Source: Bin87 sp965217175 (GTDB lineage Bacteria; Chloroflexota; Dehalococcoidia; Lucifugimonadales; UBA3495). Taken from it: 64,000 bases of DNA. The stretch covers positions 2,046,001-2,110,000 of the forward strand of contig OZ244251.1 in the NCBI GenBank assembly GCA_965217175.1, in the 5' to 3' direction. Below the pieces are notes generated by a model, which was given only the letters and a program-made list of their open reading frames with translations, ran no database searches and was not told the origin of the DNA. The translations under genes were made by a program, and so were the position numbers. Shown here in pieces: positions 52,172 through 60,848 of this stretch (position 1 is its first letter; each line of letters starts with the position of its first letter).

Positions 52172-53422
52172 TTAACGGACAGGAGGCGGAGACGGATGAT
52201 TGTCAATCAGCTGTATCGAGCCATACTTGCCATCGTATCCAGGTGTTATGTGAACCTGACCGCTACGAGCGCGCAATATGGCTTCGGCGACATCATCACC
52301 GGCTGCCGACGACAAGTCCTGGGCCGACGTCGATATTAACGCCGCCAGTTCGCTGCCGATGGCGTTGGTGATGGACAGGTACTCCCGGTTTACGGTGCGC
52401 GTGTTGACCCCCACGCCACGCACCGCAGCGATGATCTCCTGCAAAGGAATTTGGCGATAGTAGCCGGGCCGCTGATTGGCGCCCTCAATGAAACCGTCTG
52501 CATCGGGCGACGAGCGGTTGTCGATGATCCGGTCCGCAAGTTCCGAAACGCGATGCAACACTCCGAGCGTCAGGCCCCGCCCGCAAACCGGACAAACAGT
52601 GCCGTTGGCGGTCAACTGCGCTGAATTGAAGGACACTCCGCATTTGCGATGGCCGGAGTAATGGTACTTTCCCTCTTCGGGATAGAATTCCACGGTGAAC
52701 GCTACGCCGGATTCCCGAAGCGCCGTAGACAATCCCGACCAGGATAAGGGGGCGTTGAACGCGGTTAATTCGCGGCCCAGACGCCCCAGCGAATGGGCAT
52801 CTGAAAACGAAACAATCGAACGGGAATCCAGGTCGGCAACCTCCCAATTCATGGCGGGGTCGGAAGACAGGCCACTTTCAACTGCCGTGATCATGGGGGC
52901 CAAATCGCCGAAACACTGGGCGAGGTTGTCGAATCCGCTGCGGGAGCCGAAAACCCCATACCAGGGAGTCCAGGCGTGGGCCGGAATCACGATGGCATCG
53001 GGATGGCAGTCGAGCGCGAGGGACAACAACTGGCGGCCTGACAGCGAAACCGTGGGTCTGCCGTCGTTTTCCAGTTTGCCGTAGCGGCCAATAAGGCCGG
53101 TGAAGATGTTGGATGCCTCCAACGTAGGAAGCAGAACCAGAACGTGGACCCGCCGTCCGCGGCCGTCCTGTTTGTAGACGCAACTTATCTCGGTTCCGGG
53201 CACGAATCTTACGCCGTCATGCGTATAGAATCCGTCTTCATCCGGCACCAGACGATCCCGGAGTTCGCCAGACCAGACGGGGTGGGTGAAGTCGCCGGTG
53301 GCCAGCAGGTGGATACCCTTGCGTCGGGCCCACTGGGCCAGATTCTCCAGAGTTAGCGCTTTGCTGCACGCAAATGCGTACGGAGAGTGGATATGGAGGT
53401 CTGCAACGAATGTTTCGGACAT
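52172..53422 (-). CDS. EndoQ-like PHP-domain nuclease (UvrD-related family)
   Basis: A 416-residue protein, ATG 53422. The PHP metal site begins FVADLHIHSPYAFACSKALT (HIHSP near residue 7-12) and continues with LLATGDFTHPVW near 40, PGTEISCVYKQDG near 77, PAHAWTPWYGVFG near 147, and SFSDAHSLGRLGRE near 207. A Cys cluster with KCGVSF and CPVCGRGL (near residues 267-290) is typical of this family. Known EndoQ enzymes cut DNA 5' of deoxyuracil, deoxyinosine and abasic sites. There is no helicase domain here. The gene ends 13 bases downstream of the hydrolase stop, so it is likely in one transcript. Confidence 0.85.
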   Translation of the reverse strand: MSETFVADLHIHSPYAFACSKALTLENLAQWARRKGIHLLATGDFTHPVWSGELRDRLVPDEDGFYTHDGVRFVPGTEISCVYKQDGRGRRVHVLVLLPTLEASNIFTGLIGRYGKLENDGRPTVSLSGRQLLSLALDCHPDAIVIPAHAWTPWYGVFGSRSGFDNLAQCFGDLAPMITAVESGLSSDPAMNWEVADLDSRSIVSFSDAHSLGRLGRELTAFNAPLSWSGLSTALRESGVAFTVEFYPEEGKYHYSGHRKCGVSFNSAQLTANGTVCPVCGRGLTLGVLHRVSELADRIIDNRSSPDADGFIEGANQRPGYYRQIPLQEIIAAVRGVGVNTRTVNREYLSITNAIGSELAALISTSAQDLSSAAGDDVAEAILRARSGQVHITPGYDGKYGSIQLIDNHPSPPPVR

Positions 53423-53435
53423 GGGCCCGCGATAC

Positions 53436-54194
53436 TCAGGCCGTGGACAGGAGCATTTTGGCAAGTTCCCGAGGTTTCTGCACCACGGCCTGATGACCGG
53501 CAGCAAGTTCCACTATGGTGGCATCGGGAAGTCGCCCGGCCATGGCGCGTTGCCGCGCCGGGGAGATGAGCCTGTTGTCGGTCAAAACCACGTAGGTGAT
53601 GGGGCACTTAATTTGTGTCAAGTCCAATGCAATGCGCTGGGTGAGCATCCTCAACGGCATTCGTCCGAGATGCCCGATCGCCTGGTTTTGCAGCATGGGG
53701 TCGAGGTCGCGGCACCAGTATTTTTTCATTACGCTGAGGGGCAGCGTGAAGTCTCGTCCCAAAACAGAGCCAAGGGTTTTGCACATTCGGATCATCGCGC
53801 GGGCCGGAACGGGATAAGCCGAAACGATACTACCGCTGTAGCGGGGAACTACACCTGCCAGCAAAATGATGTGTTTGGGAGGCACTGAGGATTCAGCAGC
53901 TGCCTGAAGTGCCAGAGTTCCGCCGAGTTCATGGCCGACCAGTACATAGTCGGTGAATTTTTCCCGGTCAACGATGTTGGTGATGGTACGAACGCTTTCA
54001 GCGAAATCTACGACAGCCACGTCCAATCCAGCATCGGCGCCGTGGCCGGGCAGGTCAAGGGCTCTGACACGGGTGGCCTGTCTGGGTCCGTAGAGTCTTG
54101 GTGGGTGGTCTTCGGGAGCGGTCATGTGCCCCCAAACTTTCCCCCAACTCCACGCTCCCTGAGCGGCCCCGTGTACTAACAGAAAATCCGGCAC
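53436..54194 (-). CDS. Alpha/beta hydrolase-fold protein with Glu in place of the nucleophile Ser
   Basis: A 252-residue protein; GTG 54194 follows AAGGAG at six bases. It begins FLLVHGAAQGAWSWGKVWGH (oxyanion region), continues RVRALDLPGHGADAGLD, and has the acid Asp in VVLTDNRLISP near residue 205 and His in ELAAGHQAVVQKP near 230. The nucleophile elbow reads LVGHELGG rather than GHSxGG, with codon GAA (Glu), so the serine is missing. Without it the esterase mechanism fails. It may be a lyase, a binding protein or a proton-transfer enzyme. It is between selA and the EndoQ-like gene on the same strand. Confidence 0.87.
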   Translation of the reverse strand: MPDFLLVHGAAQGAWSWGKVWGHMTAPEDHPPRLYGPRQATRVRALDLPGHGADAGLDVAVVDFAESVRTITNIVDREKFTDYVLVGHELGGTLALQAAAESSVPPKHIILLAGVVPRYSGSIVSAYPVPARAMIRMCKTLGSVLGRDFTLPLSVMKKYWCRDLDPMLQNQAIGHLGRMPLRMLTQRIALDLTQIKCPITYVVLTDNRLISPARQRAMAGRLPDATIVELAAGHQAVVQKPRELAKMLLSTA

Positions 54195-54279
54195 CCTACT
54201 CTCCTTGGGCACTATAGCCCTGGGCATCACAGTTTTGAGGATTACGGCAAAGAATCACAGAAGATGCAACGTCGGCGGC

Positions 54280-55659
54280 TCACCCGCTAACCGTGGCGAT
54301 CAACGACTCAACCAGTTGTCCGTCCTGATCAGGCAATACGGTGCGCGGATCGAGGCGAATAGTGTCGTCTTCGATTCGGGCGATCACCGGGGTGGCCTGA
54401 CCGCGCAGGTTAGCCAACAGCATCTCCGGGCTTTGCCCCGAGCCGTTGGGAGATAGCGATAAAGCCCAGGATGGCAAAGTCTCTCCGGGGAGGCTTCCGC
54501 CGCCGATGGCCGAACGGGCCGGCACCACCGCGGCCTCGAACCCAATTGCCGAAATGGATGACCTCCATTGCTCGGCGCGGGCGCGGACTTCATGCTCGGC
54601 AGCCGAGATCATTTGCCAGACCGGTATTTCGGATTCAGCTTCATTGAGGAGGTAATGAGTGAGGGTTGCCGTCAGGCTGGCAAGGCTCATCTTGTCGATT
54701 CGAACCGCACGGGCGAGGGGATGTCGCTCCAGGCGGCTGACCAGGTCGCGTTTACCGACGACTATGCCGGCCTGGGGCCCGCCGAGCAGCTTGTCTCCGG
54801 AGAAGAACACCAGTCCCACACCGGCGGCGATGCTTTCCTGGGGAGTGGGCTCGTGAGCCAACCCGTAGCGTTCAGTGGGCAACAACGACCCGCTACCCAC
54901 GTCGTGCAACACCGGAACGCCGGAGCGGTTGCCCAATTCCACCAACTCGCGTTCGCCCACCGCGGCCGTGAACCCTTCCACCCGGAAATTACTGGCATGG
55001 GCTTTCAGAAATGCTCCAGTGTTTTCGGTGGCGGCATCGGCATAATCGCGAACGTAAGTGCGGTTGGTCGTCCCCACGTCCACCAGGTGGCAGCCGCTTT
55101 GACGGAGGACATCGGGTATTCGGAAACCACCGCCGATCTCCACTGCCTCGCCCCTGGAGACCACGACCTCGCGTCCGGACGCCAATGCAGACAACCCCAG
55201 CAACAGGGCCGATGCGTTGTTGTTGACTACGAGGGCGGCCTCGGCGCCGGTAATTTGTTGGAGCAGGGATTGCAGGTGCGCCTGCCGCGAACCCCGGCGG
55301 CCGGTGGCCAGGTCGATTTCCAGGTCTGAGTACCCTCTACCGGCGGCGTCGGCGGCGGCCAGGGCAGCTCGGCTAAGGGGGGCGCGCCCCAAGTTGGTGT
55401 GAATCACCACGCCGGTGGCGTTTATGACGGGTCGGGGTGAAGGCGTAACCAGTTCTTGAACCGCGTCTTTCACCGAGCGACAGATGGCATCGAGCTGGGG
55501 TGCGGCAGCGCCGCTCATGACCAGTTGCCTGGCATCATCCACCGCCCGGCGAGCCAACCCAACGAGCCAATCGCGCCCGTAGGTGGTTACCTCATGGGTA
55601 AGGTCCGAACTGTTTACGACGCGTTCGACGCTGGGAAGATTACGTAGTTGCGAGGTGTC
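54280..55659 (-). CDS. selA: L-seryl-tRNA(Sec) selenium transferase
   Basis: A 459-residue PLP enzyme that converts Ser-tRNA(Sec) to Sec-tRNA(Sec) with selenophosphate. ATG 55659 (MDTSQLRNLPSVERVV) is chosen to match the family's N-terminus (E. coli SelA about 463 residues); ATG 55707 is possible. Motifs are INATGVVIHTNLGRAPLS near residue 80, VNNNASALLLGLSALASGRE, LVDVGTTNRTYVRDY near 200, and the PLP lysine in FFSGDKLLGGPQAGIVVGK near 280. No selB, selD or tRNA-Sec lies in the window. Its presence implies that the organism uses selenocysteine. Confidence 0.93.
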   Translation of the reverse strand, partial: DTSQLRNLPSVERVVNSSDLTHEVTTYGRDWLVGLARRAVDDARQLVMSGAAAPQLDAICRSVKDAVQELVTPSPRPVINATGVVIHTNLGRAPLSRAALAAADAAGRGYSDLEIDLATGRRGSRQAHLQSLLQQITGAEAALVVNNNASALLLGLSALASGREVVVSRGEAVEIGGGFRIPDVLRQSGCHLVDVGTTNRTYVRDYADAATENTGAFLKAHASNFRVEGFTAAVGERELVELGNRSGVPVLHDVGSGSLLPTERYGLAHEPTPQESIAAGVGLVFFSGDKLLGGPQAGIVVGKRDLVSRLERHPLARAVRIDKMSLASLTATLTHYLLNEAESEIPVWQMISAAEHEVRARAEQWRSSISAIGFEAAVVPARSAIGGGSLPGETLPSWALSLSPNGSGQSPEMLLANLRGQATPVIARIEDDTIRLDPRTVLPDQDGQLVESLIATVSG

Positions 55660-55902
55660 CATTTCCTGGGCCAACCGGTGCGTATATTCGGGATGAACGG
55701 TCGACATTTTATCATTTTTGAATTGGGGCGGTTCTGCACCGCTAATGCGCCGTTGCCAGGTGTGGGCGGACGGTTGCAGTCTCGTGGCGGTCACTGGCAG
55801 ATCGTGAAGATAGCGGTGATGGCGCGTGCGGGGCTACTGTAATAAAATGATGGAGGACAATAGCTCGTGGTCACAATGTGGTGGGTTGGTTAATGGTGGT
55901 TG

Positions 55903-56106
55903 ATGGCAATGAAACGTAAGATCATCGGGATAAGCGTGTTATCGATCATGGCCTTCGCCGTAGTGTTCGGTACGGTTGGTTCCGTAATGGAAGTGATCGC
56001 GGCAACATCGGCGGACGGCAATGGAGAATACGTGAATCGCCTGGCGACGGCCGGCGAAGGTAATGCGGCGATTGCGGCTCTAAAATACGCTTGTCCGTTC
56101 CACTGA
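55903..56106 (+). CDS. Small hypothetical protein with N-terminal signal or membrane helix
   Basis: A 67-residue frame, ATG 55903 (MAMKRK) or 55909. A Lys/Arg-rich start is followed by a hydrophobic helix (IIGISVLSIMAFAVVFG), then a Thr/Ala/Asn/Gly-rich tail to KYACPFH. It resembles a small exported peptide. No family is recognised; ribosome binding is weak. It lies between selA and acyl-CoA dehydrogenase, both of which run away from or toward it. Moderate chance of being real. Confidence 0.4.
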   Translation: MAMKRKIIGISVLSIMAFAVVFGTVGSVMEVIAATSADGNGEYVNRLATAGEGNAAIAALKYACPFH

Positions 56107-56224
56107 TCGCCCCGGTCGTCTCGCCGTCAGGGCTTCCGGTTTTGAGCCGGCAATCCCGACAGCACCCGTCTGTATCCGCGGCTGATCCTCTCTACACAAT
56201 TCGCAAACATCTTTCGGAGCACCC

Positions 56225-57463
56225 ATGACCCAAGAAATCGGATTGCCCCCAGAACTCGACGCACTGAAAAACACGGTTCGCCAAATTGTGCGGGATGAGT
56301 GTATTCCGCTGGAGCCGGAGTACCTGGCAAATCCTCCTCAAGAAGGTGAACCGGATAATGGAGCGCCTCGCGGGGTTTTGGAAACTGTACCCGGGGTATT
56401 GGGAACGTTGTCGAGTGAGCAGTGGAGCCGGCTGAACAACGTCTCCAAGCAAACCGGTATCTACACGTCGTTCGTGCCAGAAGAATACGGTGGCGGCGGT
56501 ATGGGCGCGCTGGGGCATCTGGTGCTGGAGGAAGAAGTGCACAAAAGCATCGTGCATCTTCCGACTTCGCCGGTGCCGATGTTCATGATTGGGGCCTGCA
56601 CACCCGAGCAGGAGGAAAAGTATCTGTACCCCGCCATAAACGGGGACCTGTACTACTCGTTCGGACAAACCGAGCCGCAGGCGGGGTCGGATCCCGGCGG
56701 GATGATGCAGACCCGGGCGGTACGGGACGGTGATGACTGGATACTGAATGGCACCAAGATGTTTATTTCCGGCGCCGCGTCTGCCGACTTTCTGCTGGTG
56801 CAGGCGATAACCGACCCGGACAAACGACAGCGGGGCGGGATTACGATGTTCATCATTGACAACCCGACCAAGGGGGTGAGCTTCGAACCGATCAGGGTTT
56901 GGATAGTCCCGACGAAAGCTCAACAACACTACATTCACATGGACAACGTGCGCGTACCGCAAACTCAGGTGCTGGGCGAAGTGGGCGGCGGTTTCACGTT
57001 AGGGCAACAATGGCTGGTTCACCATGACCGGCTGCTGCGAGGGTCGATGGCGCTGGGCATCCTTTCGCGCGCCCTGGAGATGGCGATCGACTGGTCACAA
57101 CAGCGGGTAACCTACGGGCGTCCAATCGCGGACCGACAGGCGATCCAGTGGATGTTGACGGACGTATACATGGACATCATCGCGCTGCGCTCGGTGGCCC
57201 GCGAAACGGCGGCCCGAGCCGACGCGGGGGAAGACGTGAGGGTGGAGGCGTCGATGGTCAAATACGCCGCCGGCGAATGGGGATGGCGCAGCATAGACAA
57301 GATCATGCAGATTTTCGGCGGCATGGGTGAAACCCTGGACATGCCGATAGCCCACTGGTATCACATGTTGCGCCACGCTCGAATCGGCGGGGGAACGTCT
57401 GAAATTCACAAATTTGTGATGGCACGGGCACTGCTGGGTGGTCGAGTAAACTTTCAAGGATGA
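56225..57463 (+). CDS. Acyl-CoA dehydrogenase family protein
   Basis: A 412-residue FAD-dependent enzyme; ATG 56225 has GGAG six bases upstream. The N-terminal helical region is short, followed by PEEYGGGGMGALGHLVLEEE near residue 80, FGQTEPQAGSDPGGMMQTRA near 147 (the family's TEPxxGSD), DGDDWILNGTKMFISGAASADF near 168, and the C-terminal helix RQAIQWMLTDVYMDIIALRS with VYGRP-type (VTYGRPIADRQ) motif near 297. IFGGMGET near 360 (IxGGxGxT) and the end TSEIHKFVMARALLGG fit too. It oxidises an acyl-CoA to the enoyl-CoA with electron transfer to ETF. Substrate unknown. Overlaps the next start by 4 bases. Confidence 0.93.
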   Translation: MTQEIGLPPELDALKNTVRQIVRDECIPLEPEYLANPPQEGEPDNGAPRGVLETVPGVLGTLSSEQWSRLNNVSKQTGIYTSFVPEEYGGGGMGALGHLVLEEEVHKSIVHLPTSPVPMFMIGACTPEQEEKYLYPAINGDLYYSFGQTEPQAGSDPGGMMQTRAVRDGDDWILNGTKMFISGAASADFLLVQAITDPDKRQRGGITMFIIDNPTKGVSFEPIRVWIVPTKAQQHYIHMDNVRVPQTQVLGEVGGGFTLGQQWLVHHDRLLRGSMALGILSRALEMAIDWSQQRVTYGRPIADRQAIQWMLTDVYMDIIALRSVARETAARADAGEDVRVEASMVKYAAGEWGWRSIDKIMQIFGGMGETLDMPIAHWYHMLRHARIGGGTSEIHKFVMARALLGGRVNFQG

Positions 57464-58398
57464 TGGAACGATTGATGACAATGCAACGAAAGCGCGTGAA
57501 AACCGGATTTTTGATATTTGGGACAGCCCTGATTTTGCTGGGTCTGGCGGCCTGCGGTGGACAACCGGCGCCGGCATCGGTAATTTCCGCCAACACCGGG
57601 TCAACAGCGGGTGACAACGGCGGGGAGCCGACATCCGATGGATCGGTTGGCTCTGAAACGGGAACCGGCGCCGCCGACGCGAACCCAACCACCGGGACGT
57701 CGCCGCTGACCGTGAAGTCCGAAACCAACGCCGGCGCGCCCACCGCGAATCAGCTGGATGCTGACGACGTGGACGTCGTGGAGGTTGCCGGGGTCGGTAG
57801 CGCCGTGGGGATACCCGACATCGCCGTGCTTTCGCTGGGCGTATCAGTTACCGCAGATACGGTGTCGGAAGCCAGGAACACGGCGGCGACTACGGCGCAA
57901 CAGGTGGTGGACGCGCTGATGGAAAATTCCGTTGCTGCCGAGGACATATCGACCGTACGGTTTACCATCCACCCGGATTATGACTACTCGCAGGGTGAAT
58001 CACGGTTCAGGGGCTACACCGTTACGAATTCGCTGCGGGTTACGGTGCGGGAAGTAACGGCGGTAGGGGACGTAATCGACGCGAGCATCGCTGCCGGGGG
58101 TGACAACATAGTGTTCAACAATCTGGATTTTGCGTTTTCCGAAACCGGTGCGCTGGAAACGGATGCCAGAGAGAAAGCGGTCCAGGATATGAGCGAAAAG
58201 GCTGCACAACTGGCACGGTTCGCGGGTCGAGAATTGGGCGATCTGAAGAAGATAACGGAAAACGTGGGGGGTGACGGGCAGTTCGGAGCCGCCGGTTATC
58301 GAGAGTTTGGGTCAGCATTAGAGTCCGCCGATACGCCGATCAGCGCGGGCCAGGACGCGATTACCGTGCTAGTGTATGGGGTGTATGAATTGCGTTAG
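57460..58398 (+). CDS. SIMPL-domain (YggE/DUF541) lipoprotein
   Basis: A 312-residue protein whose start ATG overlaps the dehydrogenase stop codon in an ATGATGA context. A signal peptide with VKTGFLIFGTALILLGLAA ends in a lipobox (LAAC), so it is anchored outside the cytoplasmic membrane. A Thr/Ser/Gly/Ala-rich linker of about 80 residues follows. The SIMPL domain has VVEVAGVGSAVGIPDIAVLS near 107, then HPDYDYSQGESRFRGYTVTN, VNFDFAFSE-type strand (NLDFAFSET) and DAREKAVQDMSEKAAQLARF near 225. SIMPL proteins are envelope proteins of unclear role. The coupling to an acyl-CoA dehydrogenase is unexplained. Confidence 0.88.
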   Translation: MMERLMTMQRKRVKTGFLIFGTALILLGLAACGGQPAPASVISANTGSTAGDNGGEPTSDGSVGSETGTGAADANPTTGTSPLTVKSETNAGAPTANQLDADDVDVVEVAGVGSAVGIPDIAVLSLGVSVTADTVSEARNTAATTAQQVVDALMENSVAAEDISTVRFTIHPDYDYSQGESRFRGYTVTNSLRVTVREVTAVGDVIDASIAAGGDNIVFNNLDFAFSETGALETDAREKAVQDMSEKAAQLARFAGRELGDLKKITENVGGDGQFGAAGYREFGSALESADTPISAGQDAITVLVYGVYELR

Positions 58399-58521
58399 TG
58401 GCATACGCGGGGCGACGACTCGAATTATGGCGAACCGTCCACAATCGACGAAACGACAGGCGGCCAGACCGCCGGCTGCGGTAGCGCCGGGCGTGTTGGT
58501 GATCGGGGCTGGTGATTCGGA

Positions 58522-59091
58522 ATGGTATTGAGCGACCACTCTATTCGTCACCAAATCGCCAAGGGGCGAATTGTCGTCGATCCCATTGATCTGGACGACG
58601 TGCAGCCGGCCAGCATCGACCTGCACCTGGATTGCCGATTCCTGGTTTTTTCTAACTCACGGCAGCCTTACATCGACGTGCGTCACGCGCTGGATGATCT
58701 CACCGAGCCGGTGGAGATAGACGCCGAAACCCCCTTCATGCTGCATCCCGGGGAATTCGTACTGGGCAGTACCCTGGAGCATATTGAACTACCGGACGAC
58801 CTGGTCGCTCGCCTGGAAGGAAAAAGCAGCCTGGGTCGCATTGGGTTGTTGATACACAGCACCGCTGGGTTTGTGGATCCGGGATGGAGGGGACGGCTGA
58901 CGCTGGAGTTGAGCAACGTGGCCCGGCTTCCGATCGCACTTTATTACGGCATGAAGATCGGCCAGATTTCGTTTCTGCAGCTCAGCACGCCGGCGGATCG
59001 TTTGTATGGTTCGCCAGAGCTGGGGAGCAAGTACCAGGGCCAGACCGGTCCCACGGCCAGCCGATATCATCGAGACTTCAGCGATAGTTGA
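58522..59091 (+). CDS. dcd: dCTP deaminase
   Basis: A 189-residue trimeric nucleotide hydrolase that deaminates dCTP to dUTP (or bifunctionally to dUMP). ATG 58522 has GGTGA 6 bases upstream. Family features: VDPIDLDDVQPASIDLHLD near 19, PGEFVLGSTLEHIELPDDL near 73, the catalytic ARLEGKSSLGRIGLLIHSTA near 95 and GFVDPGWRGRLTLELSN near 116. The C-terminus reads YHRDFSDS. It is coupled to ribD by a TTGA overlap. Nearby riboflavin genes are the only context. Confidence 0.95.
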   Translation: MVLSDHSIRHQIAKGRIVVDPIDLDDVQPASIDLHLDCRFLVFSNSRQPYIDVRHALDDLTEPVEIDAETPFMLHPGEFVLGSTLEHIELPDDLVARLEGKSSLGRIGLLIHSTAGFVDPGWRGRLTLELSNVARLPIALYYGMKIGQISFLQLSTPADRLYGSPELGSKYQGQTGPTASRYHRDFSDS

Positions 59092-60230
59092 CGAGTAACA
59101 AAACCGGTTTGGCGTTGACTCATCCCGACACAAATTTCATGAGCCGGGCTATCTCACTGGCCCGGGTCGCGTTGGGTTCGACGAGCCCCAATCCGGCAGT
59201 GGGCGCGGTGATCGTGAAGGACGGCCGCATAGTAGGCGAAGGATATACGCTGCCGCCGGGCCAACGCCACGCGGAGATTGGGGCGCTGGAGCAGGCCGGT
59301 GGCGACGCGAACGGAGCGGTTCTCTATTGCACGCTGGAACCCTGCTGCCATTACGGGCGCACTCCACCATGTACCGATGCCGTCATCGCGGCCGGAATTG
59401 CCCGGGTGTTTTATGGCGCTACCGACCCCAACCCCCGGGTGTCGGGCGGAGGCGCGGCGGCGTTGCACGCGGCGGGCATCAGCGCGGGTTATGTGCGAAC
59501 ACCGGAAACGGTTGAATTGTACGAAGGGTTTGCGAAGCACGTGGTTACGGGTCAGCCTTTCGTGGTGGCAAAGTTCGCCATGAGTCTCGACGGCAAGATT
59601 GCGACCCACGCCGGGGATTCCAAGTGGATAACCGGGGAGCCGGCGCGGTTACGCGTGCAGGAAATGCGCAAGGAACTGGATGCTATCGTGGTGGGCATTG
59701 GGACCGTGTTGGCCGATGACCCGCAGTTGACCGCCCGGGATGCCGAGGGTCGTCCGCTGGCCGCGCACCTGCAACCGGTCAGGGTGGTTGTGGACAGCGC
59801 GGCACGCACTCCGGTGGGGGCCCGAATGTTGCAAGAGCCCGGTCGAACTATAGTCACGGTGGGAGGGAACGCCCCACCGGGGCGAGTTGGTGACTTGCGG
59901 GCGGCGGGGGCTGAAGTATGCCTGTTCCCAGGCGACGACCGCCGCGTGGATCTGGCGGGTATGTTGACGCACCTGGGAGGTTTGGGGCTGGTTAACGTGC
60001 TGGTAGAAGGCGGCGGCACTATTCTTGGATCTATGCTGGATGTTGGTTTGATAGACAAGGTTCATGTCTTTATTGGCGCCATGCTGATTGGGGGAATGGA
60101 CGCCAGGTCGCCTATTGAAGGGCGGGGAGCCGGAAGTATGAGAGACGTGTGGGATTTACGGGAAACCAGGCTGGAACAGATAGGCCCGGATTGGCTAATC
60201 ACCGGATATCCGCACCGGGGGAGTGAATAA
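59088..60230 (+). CDS. ribD: Bifunctional riboflavin deaminase-reductase
   Basis: A 380-residue protein that deaminates and then reduces the pyrimidine intermediate of riboflavin synthesis. TTG 59088 overlaps the dcd stop; the family region begins at about FMSRAISLARVALGSTSPNPAVG. The zinc-binding deaminase has HAEIGALEQAGG and LEPCCHYGRTPPCTDAVI near residue 85; the reductase domain begins with VAKFAMSLDGKIATHAGDSKW near 160, then VVGIGTVLADDPQLTAR near 200 and NVLVEGGGTILGSML near 300. It is upstream of ribE by a one-base overlap. No FMN riboswitch is seen before it. Confidence 0.95.
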   Translation: MTSNKTGLALTHPDTNFMSRAISLARVALGSTSPNPAVGAVIVKDGRIVGEGYTLPPGQRHAEIGALEQAGGDANGAVLYCTLEPCCHYGRTPPCTDAVIAAGIARVFYGATDPNPRVSGGGAAALHAAGISAGYVRTPETVELYEGFAKHVVTGQPFVVAKFAMSLDGKIATHAGDSKWITGEPARLRVQEMRKELDAIVVGIGTVLADDPQLTARDAEGRPLAAHLQPVRVVVDSAARTPVGARMLQEPGRTIVTVGGNAPPGRVGDLRAAGAEVCLFPGDDRRVDLAGMLTHLGGLGLVNVLVEGGGTILGSMLDVGLIDKVHVFIGAMLIGGMDARSPIEGRGAGSMRDVWDLRETRLEQIGPDWLITGYPHRGSE

Positions 60231-60823
60231 TGTTTACGGGAATAGTGGAGGAGGTTGGCAGAGTCGCTGAGCTGTCGCAATATCGCCTGGCGGTAAAAGC
60301 GCAAACGGTGACCAGCGACGTGAAGCTGGGTGACAGCATCTCGGTTAACGGTGCGTGCCTGACGGTGGTGGAGTTCGATTCCGGCAGTTTCGCCGTGGAC
60401 TTGGCTCCGGAAACTTTACGCCGCACTTCGTTGGGTCAAGTCTCTGCGGGCGGCGCGGTTAACCTGGAGCGGGCGTTGCTGGCGTCGGACCGCATGGGCG
60501 GCCACATCGTTCAGGGGCACGTGGACGGGACTGGGACGGTGTCTGGATTTATTTCGGAAGCGGACTGTTACATCATGGAAATTGAAGCCCCGTCGTCGCT
60601 GGTTCCCTACATCGTCGAGAAGGGGTTTATCTCGGTTGACGGGATTAGCCTCACAGTGGTACAAAGAACGAACAATCTTTTCACCATTTCGGTGATACCT
60701 TTTACAATGCAAAACACAAACCTGCACGAGCGGAAGGTTGGCGACGCGGTAAACTTGGAAGCAGATATTCTGGCCAAGTATGTGGAAAGTCTACTGGCCG
60801 CCAAACCAACCAACCTGGTGTAG
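60230..60823 (+). CDS. ribE: Riboflavin synthase alpha chain
   Basis: A 197-residue lumazine-binding protein that dismutates 6,7-dimethyl-8-ribityllumazine to riboflavin. ATG 60230 overlaps ribD TAA by one base (TAATG). Two lumazine-binding halves are visible: MFTGIVEEVGRV...SVNGACLTVV...LGQVSAGGAVNLERAL, and GGHIVQGHVDGTGTVSGF...SVDGISLTVV...GDAVNLEADILAKYVE. Both have the conserved GIVE/GHVDG and (N/D)G(A/I)(C/S)LTV signatures. Confidence 0.96.
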   Translation: MFTGIVEEVGRVAELSQYRLAVKAQTVTSDVKLGDSISVNGACLTVVEFDSGSFAVDLAPETLRRTSLGQVSAGGAVNLERALLASDRMGGHIVQGHVDGTGTVSGFISEADCYIMEIEAPSSLVPYIVEKGFISVDGISLTVVQRTNNLFTISVIPFTMQNTNLHERKVGDAVNLEADILAKYVESLLAAKPTNLV

Positions 60824-60848
60824 AAGACCGGACGGGCAGGGCAAACGG

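Noticed and set aside
56104..56106. TGA at the end of the small ORF as a selenocysteine codon
   Set aside because: The read-through adds only a short, non-conserved tail and no SECIS-like hairpin is evident next to it.
58427..58531. A 34-codon frame between the SIMPL and dcd genes
   Set aside because: Too short, no ribosome binding site, overlaps the dcd start and resembles nothing known.
58399..59087. FMN riboswitch before the riboflavin genes
   Set aside because: The rib genes start inside the dcd stop codon and I see no RFN-like conserved segments upstream.
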